Assembly: GCF_000499845.2 (NCBI RefSeq)
Contig: NC_023757.2
Coordinates: forward strand, 7,912,447 to 7,976,446
DNA length: 64,000 nucleotides
Origin: Phaseolus vulgaris
Taxonomy: Eukaryota; Streptophyta; Magnoliopsida; Fabales; Fabaceae
Direction of reading: 5' to 3'
Position 1 is the stretch's first letter. Each line of letters opens with the position of its first letter. Position numbers and translations under genes: made by a program. Below the pieces are notes generated by a model. That model ran no database searches. It saw only the letters and a program-made list of their open reading frames with translations, and was not told the origin of the DNA. Below are positions 1 to 11,459 of this stretch, piece after piece.

Positions 1-370
1 AAAGTAAATGATTTTTATGATAAAAAATAGAAAAGGAGATTGAGTCATTTTTTTATTTAAGCTTATTGTTTTATCAAAATTAAGATGTATTGATTTTTTT
101 TTCAAATTAAACGTATTATAATTATTTAATTTTATCTGAATTTAGATATAAAAGAATTTGAAATCAGGATAAAAAAAAATCAAACTTACTTATTTAAATA
201 TATATTAAATAAATAATAAATGCATAAACATGAAAATGTTAAACTACAATAAAAAAATATGAAATTAATGAATAATTAAAAACATAAGCTTATCATTAAA
301 AAGTTAATAGTTAACATTTATTGATAAATTTTAAATTACATTAGACTAATATTGTTTTAATATTATGTAG

Positions 371-700
371 ATTTATAAAAAAATTATAAAAATATGGATT
401 TGGATTTAAAATCCATTCTAAATATCCAAATTAATTTTATAGAAAATATGGATTTTACTTTAAAATTTTATTTAAATATTTGGATTGGATTTTAAAATTC
501 ATTTTGTAAACACCACTAAAATGTAAAGTAGATTTGTAAAAAAAATTGATTGAAGTGTGTGAGTTATGTAATTGTTATGAGAAAAATTTTAATTTTTTAA
601 AATGTTTAAAATGAAAGTTTACAAATTTACTCTTATCTTTAACAATTTGAATAATGAAATGAGATATTTTTTTTAGATTTAAAAATTAATTTATATTTTG
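371..700. repeat. MITE-like sequence resembling Harbinger subterminal DNA
   Basis: Positions 371-522 hold opposite-strand copies of a 'ggatttggatttaaaatcc'-type motif and end in 'gtaaacacc', as Tourist/Harbinger MITEs often do. Positions about 530-640 (gtgagttatg... through aaatttactctt) resemble 60846-60970, next to the Harbinger element at the right edge of the window. This suggests a derived non-autonomous copy. Borders and target duplication are not clear. Confidence 0.35.
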
Positions 701-2916
701 TAAATATTTTTGATATCGTTGAATAATTAGTTTTGAAAATAATGAGTTACTTTAACAACGTTAAAAATTTTCATAAAAATAATTTTTTTTGTTATAAATT
801 AAATTATAATATTAAAAATTGTAAAATATGTTTAAATTTTTTTTAATATAATTAATTATTTTTTAATTAATAAAAATATAATATTATAATTAATTAAAAA
901 TACAAAATAAATTACTTATTATATGAAAAATCTATTTTAAAATATTATTAACAAAATATTTCAGTTAAAAAAATAAATTTTAATAAAAATAAAAAATATT
1001 TAAATATTTATAGTTATCAAAATTTAATAAAAATATTTAATATTAAATAATAATATCATTTTTATAATTAATACTATTATTATATAAATTTATCTTTTAT
1101 AATAAATAAGTATATTTATTATTATTATTTGACAATTATAATTTTTTTATTATAATTAATTATTGTTATTAATAAAATAATTAAATATTTTGTAATATAA
1201 GTTTATTTATTATTTTTTAAAATATTATTTTATTATGTTATATTATTTTTTTATTATTTTATTATATTAGTGGATGTAAATCCTCAAACATCACTAGATA
1301 AAAGTAGGCATCATCCTCGCTTTTTCTTCCTGGTGTACAATATTTAAGTAAAAATGTAAGGTAAATAGAGTGAAAAAAGTAGGAAAAATTTATAAAAGTT
1401 GGTAAGTGATATGATAGATGTGATTGAATTTGTAAGTTTGTTTGCACATCATCAAATGATATCTTCTGAAAAATAAAATTAAAAAAGTTTTAGAACACAA
1501 TTGTTAGAGAAAAACCCAACAACTCATACTTTTATTAAGTGCTATTAAATAACAAAGTATAAAGCATGATCAAATCTTGTTTGTAAGACAAAATAATTTT
1601 ATTTATAAGAGACCATGTAAGACATAAGTGTTTTGTCTAATAGATTATATAACACTTTGAATTCTCATTCTCTTCAGATAAGTAATGGTTTGTTAAAAGC
1701 ATGTCAACAATAAAAAATCTCTTAGGATATGAGCTAAAGTTTATATCTTTCAACAACTTCGTAACATACACATTGTTTACTTTAGAAAATACTACACCTT
1801 GTTGTACGATTCTGTGCTTTACATAATTTCAGTTAAAGACACTCTGACCAAGGACATATAAGTACTACCAACTATCGAGATGTTGTTTCAAGAAGAGAAG
1901 AACATTTAATGCATGATTAAGTATGCTTAATGAATGCATTTAGCATATTTAATACATCCTTTACGTTTAATGATGAGATAAAAGGAATATTTTCACATGA
2001 GTTGAAGTTGCTCAATTATCAAAAAAAAGATTTGCAACGACTCTTTTCTTCAATACTTATAAAAACACGTCCTTCAAGAAGAAAAAGAGAAAGAAGACAA
2101 TTTATGATCTGCAAAGTGCTGAAACATTGCTAAATTTTCTTTTGATTAGCAAACTAGTAAATGCTTAAACCTTGTATACACGTTAGCCTCTCTAGTGAGA
2201 AAACCTTTGTGATATTTTGGATCACGACAAATTTTTGTCTTAATTAAGAATGATTGTGTTCCAAATAATGTTTGGTGGGTTAGTCACTTATACTCAAATT
2301 TTAGTTAGGAGCGGTGAAGTGTTAAAATATACTCTGGTTTTAAATATAAAAATATACACTAGCAGATGATCCAATATAAAAATATGAAAGTAAATTCTTC
2401 TATCCCTTATTTTGTTAAGATTCCATGTTATGAATTTTGTACTAACTTAAGAAGGATAATTTTTCAAACTAAGATTTTGAAGGTCTTAACTGTGAATATT
2501 TGCAAAAAAAAGTTAATGCATAATTTAACTCTCCTTTCTATATTAAACCTATTTTCACACTTAAACTTACCTTATATCCATGAAACTCAAGTATATGTGG
2601 TTATATGGAAAATGTTTTGGTCTCTAACACAACTTGCTTAATATGTGTCTTTTTTTGAAAGATCTCAATAAATATTTTTTTGTTAATTATCTTTTGTTAT
2701 ATAGATTTATGTGTGATTTATGAGAATGTATTTATCTTCTTCTATAAATGATTGGTGAAATAGAATTATATTGATTTTGTTGTGATGAATTTTAATGAAA
2801 TTGCATTATTATGATTTTTAAAAAAAATTTAAATAATTCTCTTTCTATTTATTGTTGTCTAATAATCTACTAGTACTATATTTATAAATAGATATATAAA
2901 AATAGTTGAACAGAAG

Positions 2917-2942
<26 letters not shown>
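2917..2942. repeat. (TA)n microsatellite
   Basis: An uninterrupted run of TA dinucleotides, about 13 units. A polymorphic simple repeat with no other visible meaning. Confidence 0.9.
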
Positions 2943-2947
<5 letters not shown>

Positions 2948-4309
2948 ATAATGATAATAATAATAAAAGTTAGAAAATTAAATATTAAATGATTATGTTG
3001 CTATTTTCTAAGTGTTACAAACTAAAATTTTCATATTTACGATATTCAATGTTAAAGGTTATTATAAAAAGCTTTAAGAAAATACAATCCAACATTTATT
3101 TATTGATTTTATTTTGTATTCATGTATACAATCATAGAACAAGCATAAACATTTTAAAATTGTAATATACTTTATTGTTATTTTATTTTCATCCATTTCA
3201 GTGTAAATTTCTTTACTTTATCAACTAATAAAATTGTTCTAATTATATCTTTTAAAATAATTTTAATTATCATAAAAAGTTGTGGCAGTAAACAAAAGCT
3301 TTTACACTATCACTGCATTATAAAATAAATTGTTTAATTGTATTTATGGTTCCTAAAATTTAAAATATTCCTAATGGTTTTTAATTGTTTTTAAGCGTCT
3401 TTACAATTTGAATTCCTTAGGTAAATTATTCGTAATTTTAGTTTCTGAATTTCTTATATAATTTTAATTCTTTAATTTTGTATTTATAATTTCTTTAATT
3501 TTCAGTTTAATTATGTATACGTTTTTGGATCAACTACCCAAATTGACGTGGATATATATCATTATGTTATATCGAAAATAATGAACCGAAAATTGAATTT
3601 TTAATAATTAAAGGATTAATATTATGTGAAAAAATTCCCACACTAAAAATTATGGATAACTACAAATTAAGAGATTAAAATTGTTAAAACAAAATTAAAG
3701 ACTAAAATTTTAATTAAGTAAAGAAGTCACTGATTTTTTAAAATACAGTTATTCATCTTATCAAATTTGATGTTGAGTTTTCGATGGGTTGAATATGAGT
3801 TATTGGTGATGACTCACATTTTTCTTAGATGCAATCACTCACTTAATTATTCACTTGACTCAAGGTCGAAACATTTACATCATTATCGAAAACTTGTTTC
3901 CTTAACTCTTAATGATGAGATTTGGATCGATACGTCCAATATAATTTTATATCACTTAGAAAGTCGAAACTAAAAATAATTTATATACACCTACATCGCT
4001 TTCTCGAATATAATGATTGATCTTAACAATATTATCTCAAAACAATTTAGAAACAAAAATATCTTCTTAATTTTATTAAATAATAAATATTTTGAAACAA
4101 TTCACATCTTTAAACATTAGTTATTTAAATCAGATAAGTTGTAAATTTGTAAATAATAATTTTACAATTTATTAAATAATAAATGAATTGGCGGAGAGAG
4201 TTAAGCCAGAAAGAAAAGGTAAAATAGGGGAATCGGGTCAGAGTGAGTCACCCGAATCGCTTATCCATGTTCATTTGATTCCATTTCATGCTGAGCTTGT
4301 GAGAGAGAA

Positions 4310-7300
4310 ATGACCCATTGTTGTTATTCACTTCTAAAGCTTCGATTTTCATCGTTTCCCATCACTGATTTGGGCTCAAACAATTTCCCTCAACGTTTCC
4401 GTAAATCCCTTTCTTTCTCACATCGCTCACCAAAGTTTATACTTTCTGCAATTTCCCGAACTATGGAAGTGGTTGAAGGGAGTGAAGGAAGCAAAGGGTC
4501 ATCCTCTCCAATGAAGCTCTTGTTCGTGGAGATGGGTGTCGGCTACGACCAACATGGGTGTGCTATTCTATTCCGTTTCTTTTTTTGCATTTTTGGTCTT
4601 TTTTCTTTGGTTTTAGCTGACATGGCGATCAACCCAACAGACAGGACATAACAGTGGCAGCAATGAGAGCGTGCAAGGATGCGATTTCTTCTAATTCAAT
4701 CCCTGCTTTCCGCAGAGGTATATTTATATCCATAATCTTATTGGGTTTTACACTGTTCAACTTGTTAGTGTTATTGTTGTGAGTTATTCTGTCATAAGAT
4801 ACATCAGTCCTCTTAGTTAATAGAAATCATGAGTGGGAATAGAATTTATCGTTTTGGTGTAACATAAGGGTTTTTTGATGCCCAATGACATTGCACACTT
4901 GGTTATTACATACACTCTACACTACGTGGCTAGCTTTCTCCATTGTTTTTTTTTTCTCAGCATGTTGCTTGCCAAAGTAAACAAGTATTTGTTTTCCTAG
5001 TGGCTATTAGTGAAACATGTAATTTATTATTTCCTTGTATATGGGGTAAAGTATGAAGAAAGAGTAGAATCACTTCCATGATTTTTTTTTCATGGTCAGG
5101 TAAGTGAAAGGAATCATGCATGTCATGCTTAATTTGGCCTATGCTAGTTAGGGAATATGTAGCAGATTGACATTTAGAAAGATAACTTGTTTTATGACAT
5201 CTGAGTACAGATCTCTCTTTTTCCTTATTTTCCTCAATCTGAGTAAAGATAACTTCGTTCTGTGGTGCTAAGGACTAAAATATAAACTAATTTCAATCAT
5301 TTTAAACTGTCCTCTTTATGTGTTTGTGATAGGTTTGGTATAGTATATAAGAGAAGAAATAAGTAAGGTTGTTGTTCTAACTGTAGCTGAGCTATTTTAA
5401 ATAGTCCAGAGACAGTAGTGGGTTCGGGGGGGCTTTTGGAGAGAAAAGGATTAGAAGAATTGTGGAGAGTGAGGTTCTCTCTAACAACCTCAGTGGGTGT
5501 ATACTTTTGTAAACGTTCTTTACTCAGTTTCTATTCCTAAGTAGGAACTGGATCGGGGTACTGCAATAAAGATTGATAAGACAGTGTCTTTTATCACAAT
5601 TTCTAATACTTAGTTCTATCAACTGGTATTCGGAGCATCATTCTTGGTACTCTGGTGTTGCGCGTGGGGGGCTATTGTCAATACCAGGATAGAATCCAGA
5701 CTGGACACATTAGAGCACATGTTTCAAGAAGTTGTCCGAGACAGAGAGAAGGCGGAGAATGAACAACTTGAGAGGTTTCAAAGGTTGGAAGAAGATCTGA
5801 TCGGTTGTCTCACAGTTGTGGTTGAAAAACTGACTTGTGGTTCGAAGTCCATGGCAGACCACAACAAGATAATAAAAAGAACGGCCACAGGAGAAGGAGA
5901 AGAAGTGTGGCAACCACATTTTCAATCATGGCGGAGAAAACTGGATATTCCTGTCTTTGCGGGAGAAGAAGCTTTTGGTTGGACAAATAGATTAGAGAGA
6001 TATTTCCGTTTGAAAGAAATATCAGAGGAGGAAACAATGCAAGCGGTGGTGATTGTTTTGGAAGGGAAGGCTTTAAACTAGTTCCAATGGTGGGAATCTT
6101 TCAAGATGGTGGTTGTAATAAGGTTTCAACCCAACATGTTAAAGAATCCTTTTGAAATCTTGATTGCTTTAACACAAACAAGCACTGTAGAAGACTAGAT
6201 GGAACAATTTGAGCAATATGTGGGGCTATTAAAATGTATTGAACAAGACTATTTGATAGGAATATTCTTGAATGGATTGAAAAAGAAGACATTAAAGTTG
6301 AAGTGAAGCTATATGGTCCTACTAATTTGGTGGAATTGATGATGAAAGCTCAAATGGTTGAAGATAAAATCAGAACTATGACCAAAGGAGGTGGAATGAT
6401 TGAGAATAAGAGTAGTAGAGGGTATAGTGCGAATTGGTTTTCTAAAAGCTATTCACGAGATGGAGGTAATTAATTGGCTTCCATGGGCAGAGGAAAAGGA
6501 GACACAGCTGAGACATCCAATCTTATTAATAAGAATCACGGGGTCAATCTCAAGCATGGGACTATTTTCAGAAAATTATCTAATGAGGAAATAGAGGATA
6601 AGATTAAGAAAGGATTGTGTTTCAGATGTGATGAGAAACTTGGGCCTAACCATGTGTGTAGAAACAAGCAATTACATATGCTGCTAATAATAGAGGGAGA
6701 TATATGGGTTTATGATAAGATTTTGGATGATAAGGAGGGCATGAAAGAGGAAGATGAAGGAGAAAGAGTTTTGCAGCTATCCATGTTCACCATGGCAAGT
6801 CTAACCATGAAGAAATCTTGGAAGGTTTGGGGCAAAATCGGGGATATGAAGGTTGTGTGGTCTTGTTAGATTGCAGGGCATCACATAACTTCATCTCTAA
6901 AGAATTGATGTTAAGGTGCAGGCTAGAACTAGTAGAAACTCTTCCTTATGTGGTGGAGGTAGGAGATGGCCACAAGGTGCAATGTCAAGGGAAATGCATG
7001 GGGTTTGTTTAGGAGTTACGGGCCTTGAGCATTCAACAAGAATTATTCATTCTTGAATTAGGAGGAACGGATGTGGTTTTGGGGTTGGAATGGTTGGCAA
7101 GTTTAGGAGAAGTTAAGCTAAGGTTAATCATAGGAAGGGGAGAATTGCAGCAAACTTTAATTAGGACCCAACAGTATCTACAACTACAACTTCCTTGAAA
7201 ATAATTGATGAATGAATTGCAAAAGGATGATATAGGGTATCTGTGGATCTGGTTCAAGAGAAGGAAGAAGCAAGTCCTCCTCTAGTGCCCTCGGAATTGG

Positions 7301-10300
7301 TACGAGTGTTGGAATTAAATATAGATATTTTTCAGGACTTGTTGGATTACTGCCTTGTATAAAACAAGATCACGCGATACATCTAAAAGAGGGAGTTTTC
7401 ATACCAAATCTTAAACCTTACAAATACTCTCATTACCAGAAAAATGAGATTGAAAAGTTGGTTCATGATGTGTTGAAAGCTAGAATCATTAGATCCAATA
7501 TTAGCCCCTATCCCAGCCCTATTATTTTGGTGAGAAAAAAAATGGTGGATGGAGGTTTTACCTACGTGGATTACATGGCACTCAACAAAATCACAATTCC
7601 TCACAAATCCCGATGCTTGTCATAGAGAAATTGTTAGATGAATTGGTAGGAGCTACAATTTTTTCTACATTGGATTTGAAATTGGGATATCATCCAATTC
7701 TCATGAAAGAAGAGGACATCGAGAAAATGGCCTTCAGGACACATGATGGTCATTACGAAAATTTAGTAATGCCATTTGGATTGACAAATGCCCCAACAAC
7801 TTTTCATGAATGTGGTTCTTTTTCCTTTCTTGAGGAAATTTGTCTTGGTATTTTTATGATATTCTAATTTATAGTTCCACAATTGAATTTCATGTTCAAC
7901 ATTTGACACAAGTTCTCAAGGTGCTTCAAGAGAATAAATTGAAGGTTTATAAAAAGAAATGTAGTTTTAGTCAGACTAGTTTGTATATTGGGGTCATATT
8001 ATATCAAGCCGCTGACCCAAAGAAGGTGGAGGCTATGTGGGAGTGGCCTATTCCAAAGGATGTCACAGCTTTAAGAGGATTTCTAGGACTAATGGGTTAT
8101 TCAGGACGAGGCCCACAAGCTTTTGGCACACTTAAAGAAACTTTTTCTCGGTCACCAATGTTAGCTGTCCCCAAAGTTTATGTTGGAGATGGATTTTTCT
8201 AGGAAAGGTTTGGGTTCTGTTTTGTTGCAAGAATGCAGACCTTTGGCTTTTTGGATTGGAGCCAAGCCTTATCTGAAAGGGGGCTAAACAAATCTGTCTA
8301 CGAAAGAGAGTTGGTGGTTGTGGTTCAGGCATTGCAAAAATGGAAACTAGTTGATGGGCAGTCATTTTGTTGTTGTTATGGATAAAAAAAAGTTTGAAAT
8401 TTTGGACGGAAGAAAGACTTCTGACAGAGGAACAATTCAAGTGGGCTTCCAAACTTATTGGTTTTGATTTTGAGATATGTTGAATGTAACAAGCTTAGCC
8501 CGTAGTTTATATTATTCTGTTATTATTTTCATCTATAAATAAACACCTGTATGTGTGTATTTTACACCAGGGATATCAATTCTATATTTATTTTCTTCAT
8601 TCTTAATAAGATACAATACGGACCTGGAAGGGAGAATAAAGTAGCAGATGCTTTATCTAGACAAGCATTCTTTACTATCATATGAGTTCTGCTACCTTAG
8701 AGTGGGAGGACTGGGATTTGGAGGTTCAAAAGGATGTCAAGCTGAGTTCATTGATACAGGATTTGCTTGTGGATCCTACAACTCATACTCATTGTGAATT
8801 AAAAAAGGGAAGATTATATTATCAAGGGAAACTAGTTTTGCCACAACAACACCCAAGGATCTCTACAATAATCAAGGAATTGCATGAATCTCCTTTGGGA
8901 GGACATAGTGGCTATTTTAGAACGTTCAAAAGGATTGTAGGTGTTTTGAATTGGTAAGGTATGCGAAAGGACATTAAGGCCTTTGTGATGCAATGTGACA
9001 TCTGCCAACGAAATAAAAGTGAGACCTTGGCTCCTGCAGGCTTGCTGCAACCATTGGGACTCAAGTTTGGTCTGATATTTCAATGATTCCCACTCAAAGA
9101 TACTATTTTAGTGGTGGTGGACAGATTCAAAAAATATGTTCCTTTTTTTGCCTTGTCACATCCATATACCGCAGCAGAGGTGTCTCGGATATTTGTGAGA
9201 GAAATTGTTAAACTACATGGTTTCCCCTCTACTATAGTTTCAGATCAAGATCAACTTTTTCTTGGTTAGTTTTTGAAGGAGTTATTGAAAAAGGCTGGAA
9301 CTACCATCCGCAGCCGATGGTCAATCAGAAGTAGTTAACCGTTGTCTTCAGACTTATTTGCGTTGCATGACAGGGTCTCAGCCTAAGCACTGGCCAAATT
9401 GGTTATCCTGGGATAAATTCTAGTTTAATACAAACTATAACGCCTCTTCTAAAATGACTCCTTTCAAAGCACCCTATGGCTGCGATCCTCCTTTAATTTT
9501 GAAAGGGACAACTATCCCCTCTAGAGTCTAGAGTGTGAATCGATTTCAGGTGGAACGAAATGAGATTTTAAGGGAATTAAAGTCAAACCTGTGCAAAGCA
9601 CAGGATCAGAACCGTGCCCAAGCTAATAAGAATAGGTGAGAGGTGGTTTATCAAGTTGGAGATTGGGTTTTTCTGAAAATCCAACCTTATCAATTCTAGT
9701 CATTAGCAAAGAATGCCCAATGAAAAACTTAGTCCAATATTTTATGGACCTTACCAAATTGTGGAACGCATTGGGCAAGTTGTGTATAGTTGCTCCTTCC
9801 TGAACACAGTCGTATTCATCAGTTTTTCATGTATCATTACTCTCAAACCAGCAGTGCATTCATTAGACTCTTCACAACCCTTGCCTCCAATGTTGTCTGA
9901 AGTTCTTGAAGTGACTCCAGAAAAATTATTAGATACACGGACTAACTCTCTAGGAAAGCTAGAAGTTCTTCTGAAATGGCACCAGCTTCCAGAGACAGAA
10001 AATAGTTGGGAGTCCGCTGCTTCTATCAGCAAAGAATTTCCAGATTTTCACCTTGAGGACAAGGTGTCTTCATGGGCGGGGTATTGATAGGTCTGGTATA
10101 AAGAAATAAGTAAAGTTGTTGTGCCAGCTGTAGCTGAAAACTATTTAAATAGTCCAGAGATTTTGGAGAGTGAGGTTCTCTTGAACAACCTCTCTGGGTG
10201 AAACGTTCTTTACTCTGATTCTATTCCTACCAATCGGGTAGTGCAATAAAGATCGGCAAGACAGTGTCTTTTATCACAATTTCTAATATTCAGTTCTATT

Positions 10301-11459
10301 AGTTTGTAAGGTACTTATTAATTGCCATGTGTTTTAGATGGAGAGTGTAGATTTTATCATAAAAAGACTTATTAGAAGTAAATAATATTTATTCAATAGT
10401 ATATTCCTATTTAGTTTAACCTTATGATGTTGGTTTTAGGGATTTTCTTTCTATAACTAGTTCATTTAGTTCTAATTGTAATGCTTAGAATTCATTCTTC
10501 TCGCAAGAAATTGGTAGTGAGTTTGACTTAATTTCTATCCCACTAATTCTAGATAAGCTCTAGTTTCGGAAAATACCGCACAGTAAGATGTTTCATATGA
10601 CCAACTTATTTTTAACTAAACGATTTTTCTGTATGGTTGTTCATTGCTGATTAATTACTAAAAAATGTATGCTTGGAAAATTTACACGTTCAAATTTGTT
10701 TCATGAATTCTATTTGACACGAGTTTGATTTAGGTTCCATTCCTGGTGTCAGTTTTGACCAGATGAAGTTGCAGATCAAGCTAGGTGTTCCTCATTCCCT
10801 CCAGAAATCTTTGGATATCGAGAAAGTCAAATCAGTATTTCCCTAGTAAGTACCCAGAACCGTGAAAAATTAGTGCCTTATTTTTGTATTTTTTCATATT
10901 GTTCTCTTTTAAGTGATGACATGACTATCAATATGAAAATCCTATATCATCAATTATTTTTTCTTGTAAAATTAACTGTTGTGATTTCAATCTTTTATTT
11001 TACCATAATGTCTGGTTTTTGGATGTTTCTCTCCTTTTGCTGTACTCTGGTTATTGGATATTAAACTTAACATTTCTAACAGAAACCTAAGTCATTCTTA
11101 TCTGTATTGAAGTTTATATATTTTGCTTGAAGTCCTGAACAAAAACATAATTTTTGTGTTCTCATGCTAATAAACATGTATTGACCTGTGCTTTTGCTCA
11201 TTTCTTTCGGTAGTTGATAATCTACCATACTTATTTACTCAGTTCATGTTTTTTTGTGTGCTTAATATATAATATCTGTAATATTATATCAATTCTTTAT
11301 AATAATCTTTTTTGAATTTGCAGTGGAGAAATTTTGAATGTTGAAGTTGTGGACGGTGGTTTGATATGCTCAAGTGGGGTTCTTGTAGAGGAAATGGGTG
11401 ACAAGAATGATGATTGTTATATTGTGAATGCTGCTGTTTATGTGGGTTATAAACTTTGA
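4310..11459 (+). CDS. Lin0512-family protein, probably plastid-targeted (4 exons)
   Basis: A 190-residue protein of unknown biochemical function. Exons are 4310-4557, 4641-4717, 10734-10845 and 11324-11459, 573 nt in total, all with GT...AG introns and consistent phase. Residues 1-67 are rich in Ser, Arg and Phe and look like a chloroplast transit peptide. From residue 68 the protein reads as the conserved Lin0512/TIGR02058 domain: MKLLFVEMGVGYDQHG, then AISSNSIPAFRRG, KLGVPHSLQKSLD, a GEILNVEVVDGG strand, GDKNDDCYIVNAAVYVGY and a final KL. I chose the first ATG because it supplies the transit region; the ATG at residue 68 is where the bacterial-type domain begins. Intron 2 is 6,016 bp because a gypsy element sits in it; introns 1 (83 bp) and 3 (478 bp) are short. 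The frame is intact, so the gene is probably functional if the long intron splices. Family assignment is from recalled motifs. Confidence 0.88.
5327..5621 (+). repeat. 5' LTR of the intronic chromovirus
   Basis: 295 bp, TGATAGG...TTCTATCA. It aligns with 10085-10301 through shared blocks (aaatagtccagaga, gtgaggttctc, aacgttctttactc, gacagtgtcttttatcac). About 78 bp present here are missing from the 3' copy, mostly around 5415-5455 and 5500-5550. Confidence 0.9.
5624..5636 (+). other. Primer-binding site, tRNA-iMet type (degenerate)
   Basis: TGGTATTCGGAGC lies two bases after the 5' LTR and resembles the usual plant TGGTATCAGAGC primer-binding site. Confidence 0.7.
5644..10084 (+). pseudogene. 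Decayed gag-pol with chromodomain (intronic chromovirus)
   Basis: Remnants in order: a gag region (5644-6600, with a coiled-coil-like start); a zinc knuckle CFRCDEKLGPNHVC near 6618; a protease site read as LLDCRASHNFIS near 6866 in place of a DSGATHNF-type motif; RT with [15 protein letters not shown] near 7760; and RNase H, ending in a GRENKVADALSR motif near 8650. Integrase follows, with a zinc region (GGHSGYFRTFKRI and MQCDICQRNKSE, 8890-9020), then VVVDRF and VKLHGFPSTIVSDQDQ in the core (9110-9260). A chromodomain (LEVLLKWHQLPETENSWE) closes it near 9960. The RT YDDI box lacks one Asp (FYDILIYS near 7850). Multiple stops and frameshifts and a 131-bp insertion leave no usable polyprotein. 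Confidence 0.88.
8478..8608. mobile_element. 131-bp solo LTR / TRIM inserted in the RNase H domain
   Basis: Starts TGTTGAATGTAACAAGC and ends ATTCTTAATA, flanked by a perfect 5-bp duplication AGATA (8473-8477 and 8609-8613). Removing it and one AGATA joins FDFEI to QYRPGRENK in frame, the expected RNase H reading. It holds a TATAAATAA box near 8535. No internal domain is present, so it is a solo LTR of a very small LTR element, most likely a TRIM. The family is not recognised. Confidence 0.8.
10085..10301 (+). repeat. 3' LTR of the intronic chromovirus
   Basis: 217 bp, TGATAGGTCT...TTCTATTA, followed directly by the target duplication GTTTG. It is shorter than the 5' LTR through internal deletions, so the two LTRs have diverged for a long time. 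Confidence 0.88.

Larger units (their letters stand above)
1..4309. other. AT-rich intergenic DNA upstream of the Lin0512-family gene
   Basis: No gene is supported here. The small open frames (for example 1262-1447 minus, 1930-2133 plus and 2366-2641 plus) have no family features and lie in very AT-rich DNA. A MITE-like stretch (about 371-700) and a TA microsatellite (2917-2942) are listed separately. Around 3330-3730 there are low-complexity runs with opposite-strand copies of an 'agactaaaatt'-type motif, which may be an old MITE that I cannot delimit. The last 100 bases are less AT-rich and probably hold the promoter and 5' UTR of the next gene, but I see no convincing TATA box. Confidence 0.6.
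5327..10301 (+). mobile_element. Ty3/gypsy chromovirus (Reina-like) inserted in intron 2
   Basis: A 4,975-bp LTR retrotransposon in the same orientation as the host gene. It starts TGATAGG and is flanked by a perfect 5-bp target duplication GTTTG (5322-5326 and 10302-10306). LTRs are 5327-5621 and 10085-10301. A primer-binding site resembling the tRNA-iMet type follows the 5' LTR, and a G-rich polypurine tract (gggcggggtat) precedes the 3' LTR. The coding region has the order gag, protease, RT, RNase H, integrase and C-terminal chromodomain, which defines a chromovirus. Short LTRs and a 5-kb length suggest the Reina clade. The frame is broken many times, so the element is dead in cis. Confidence 0.9.
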
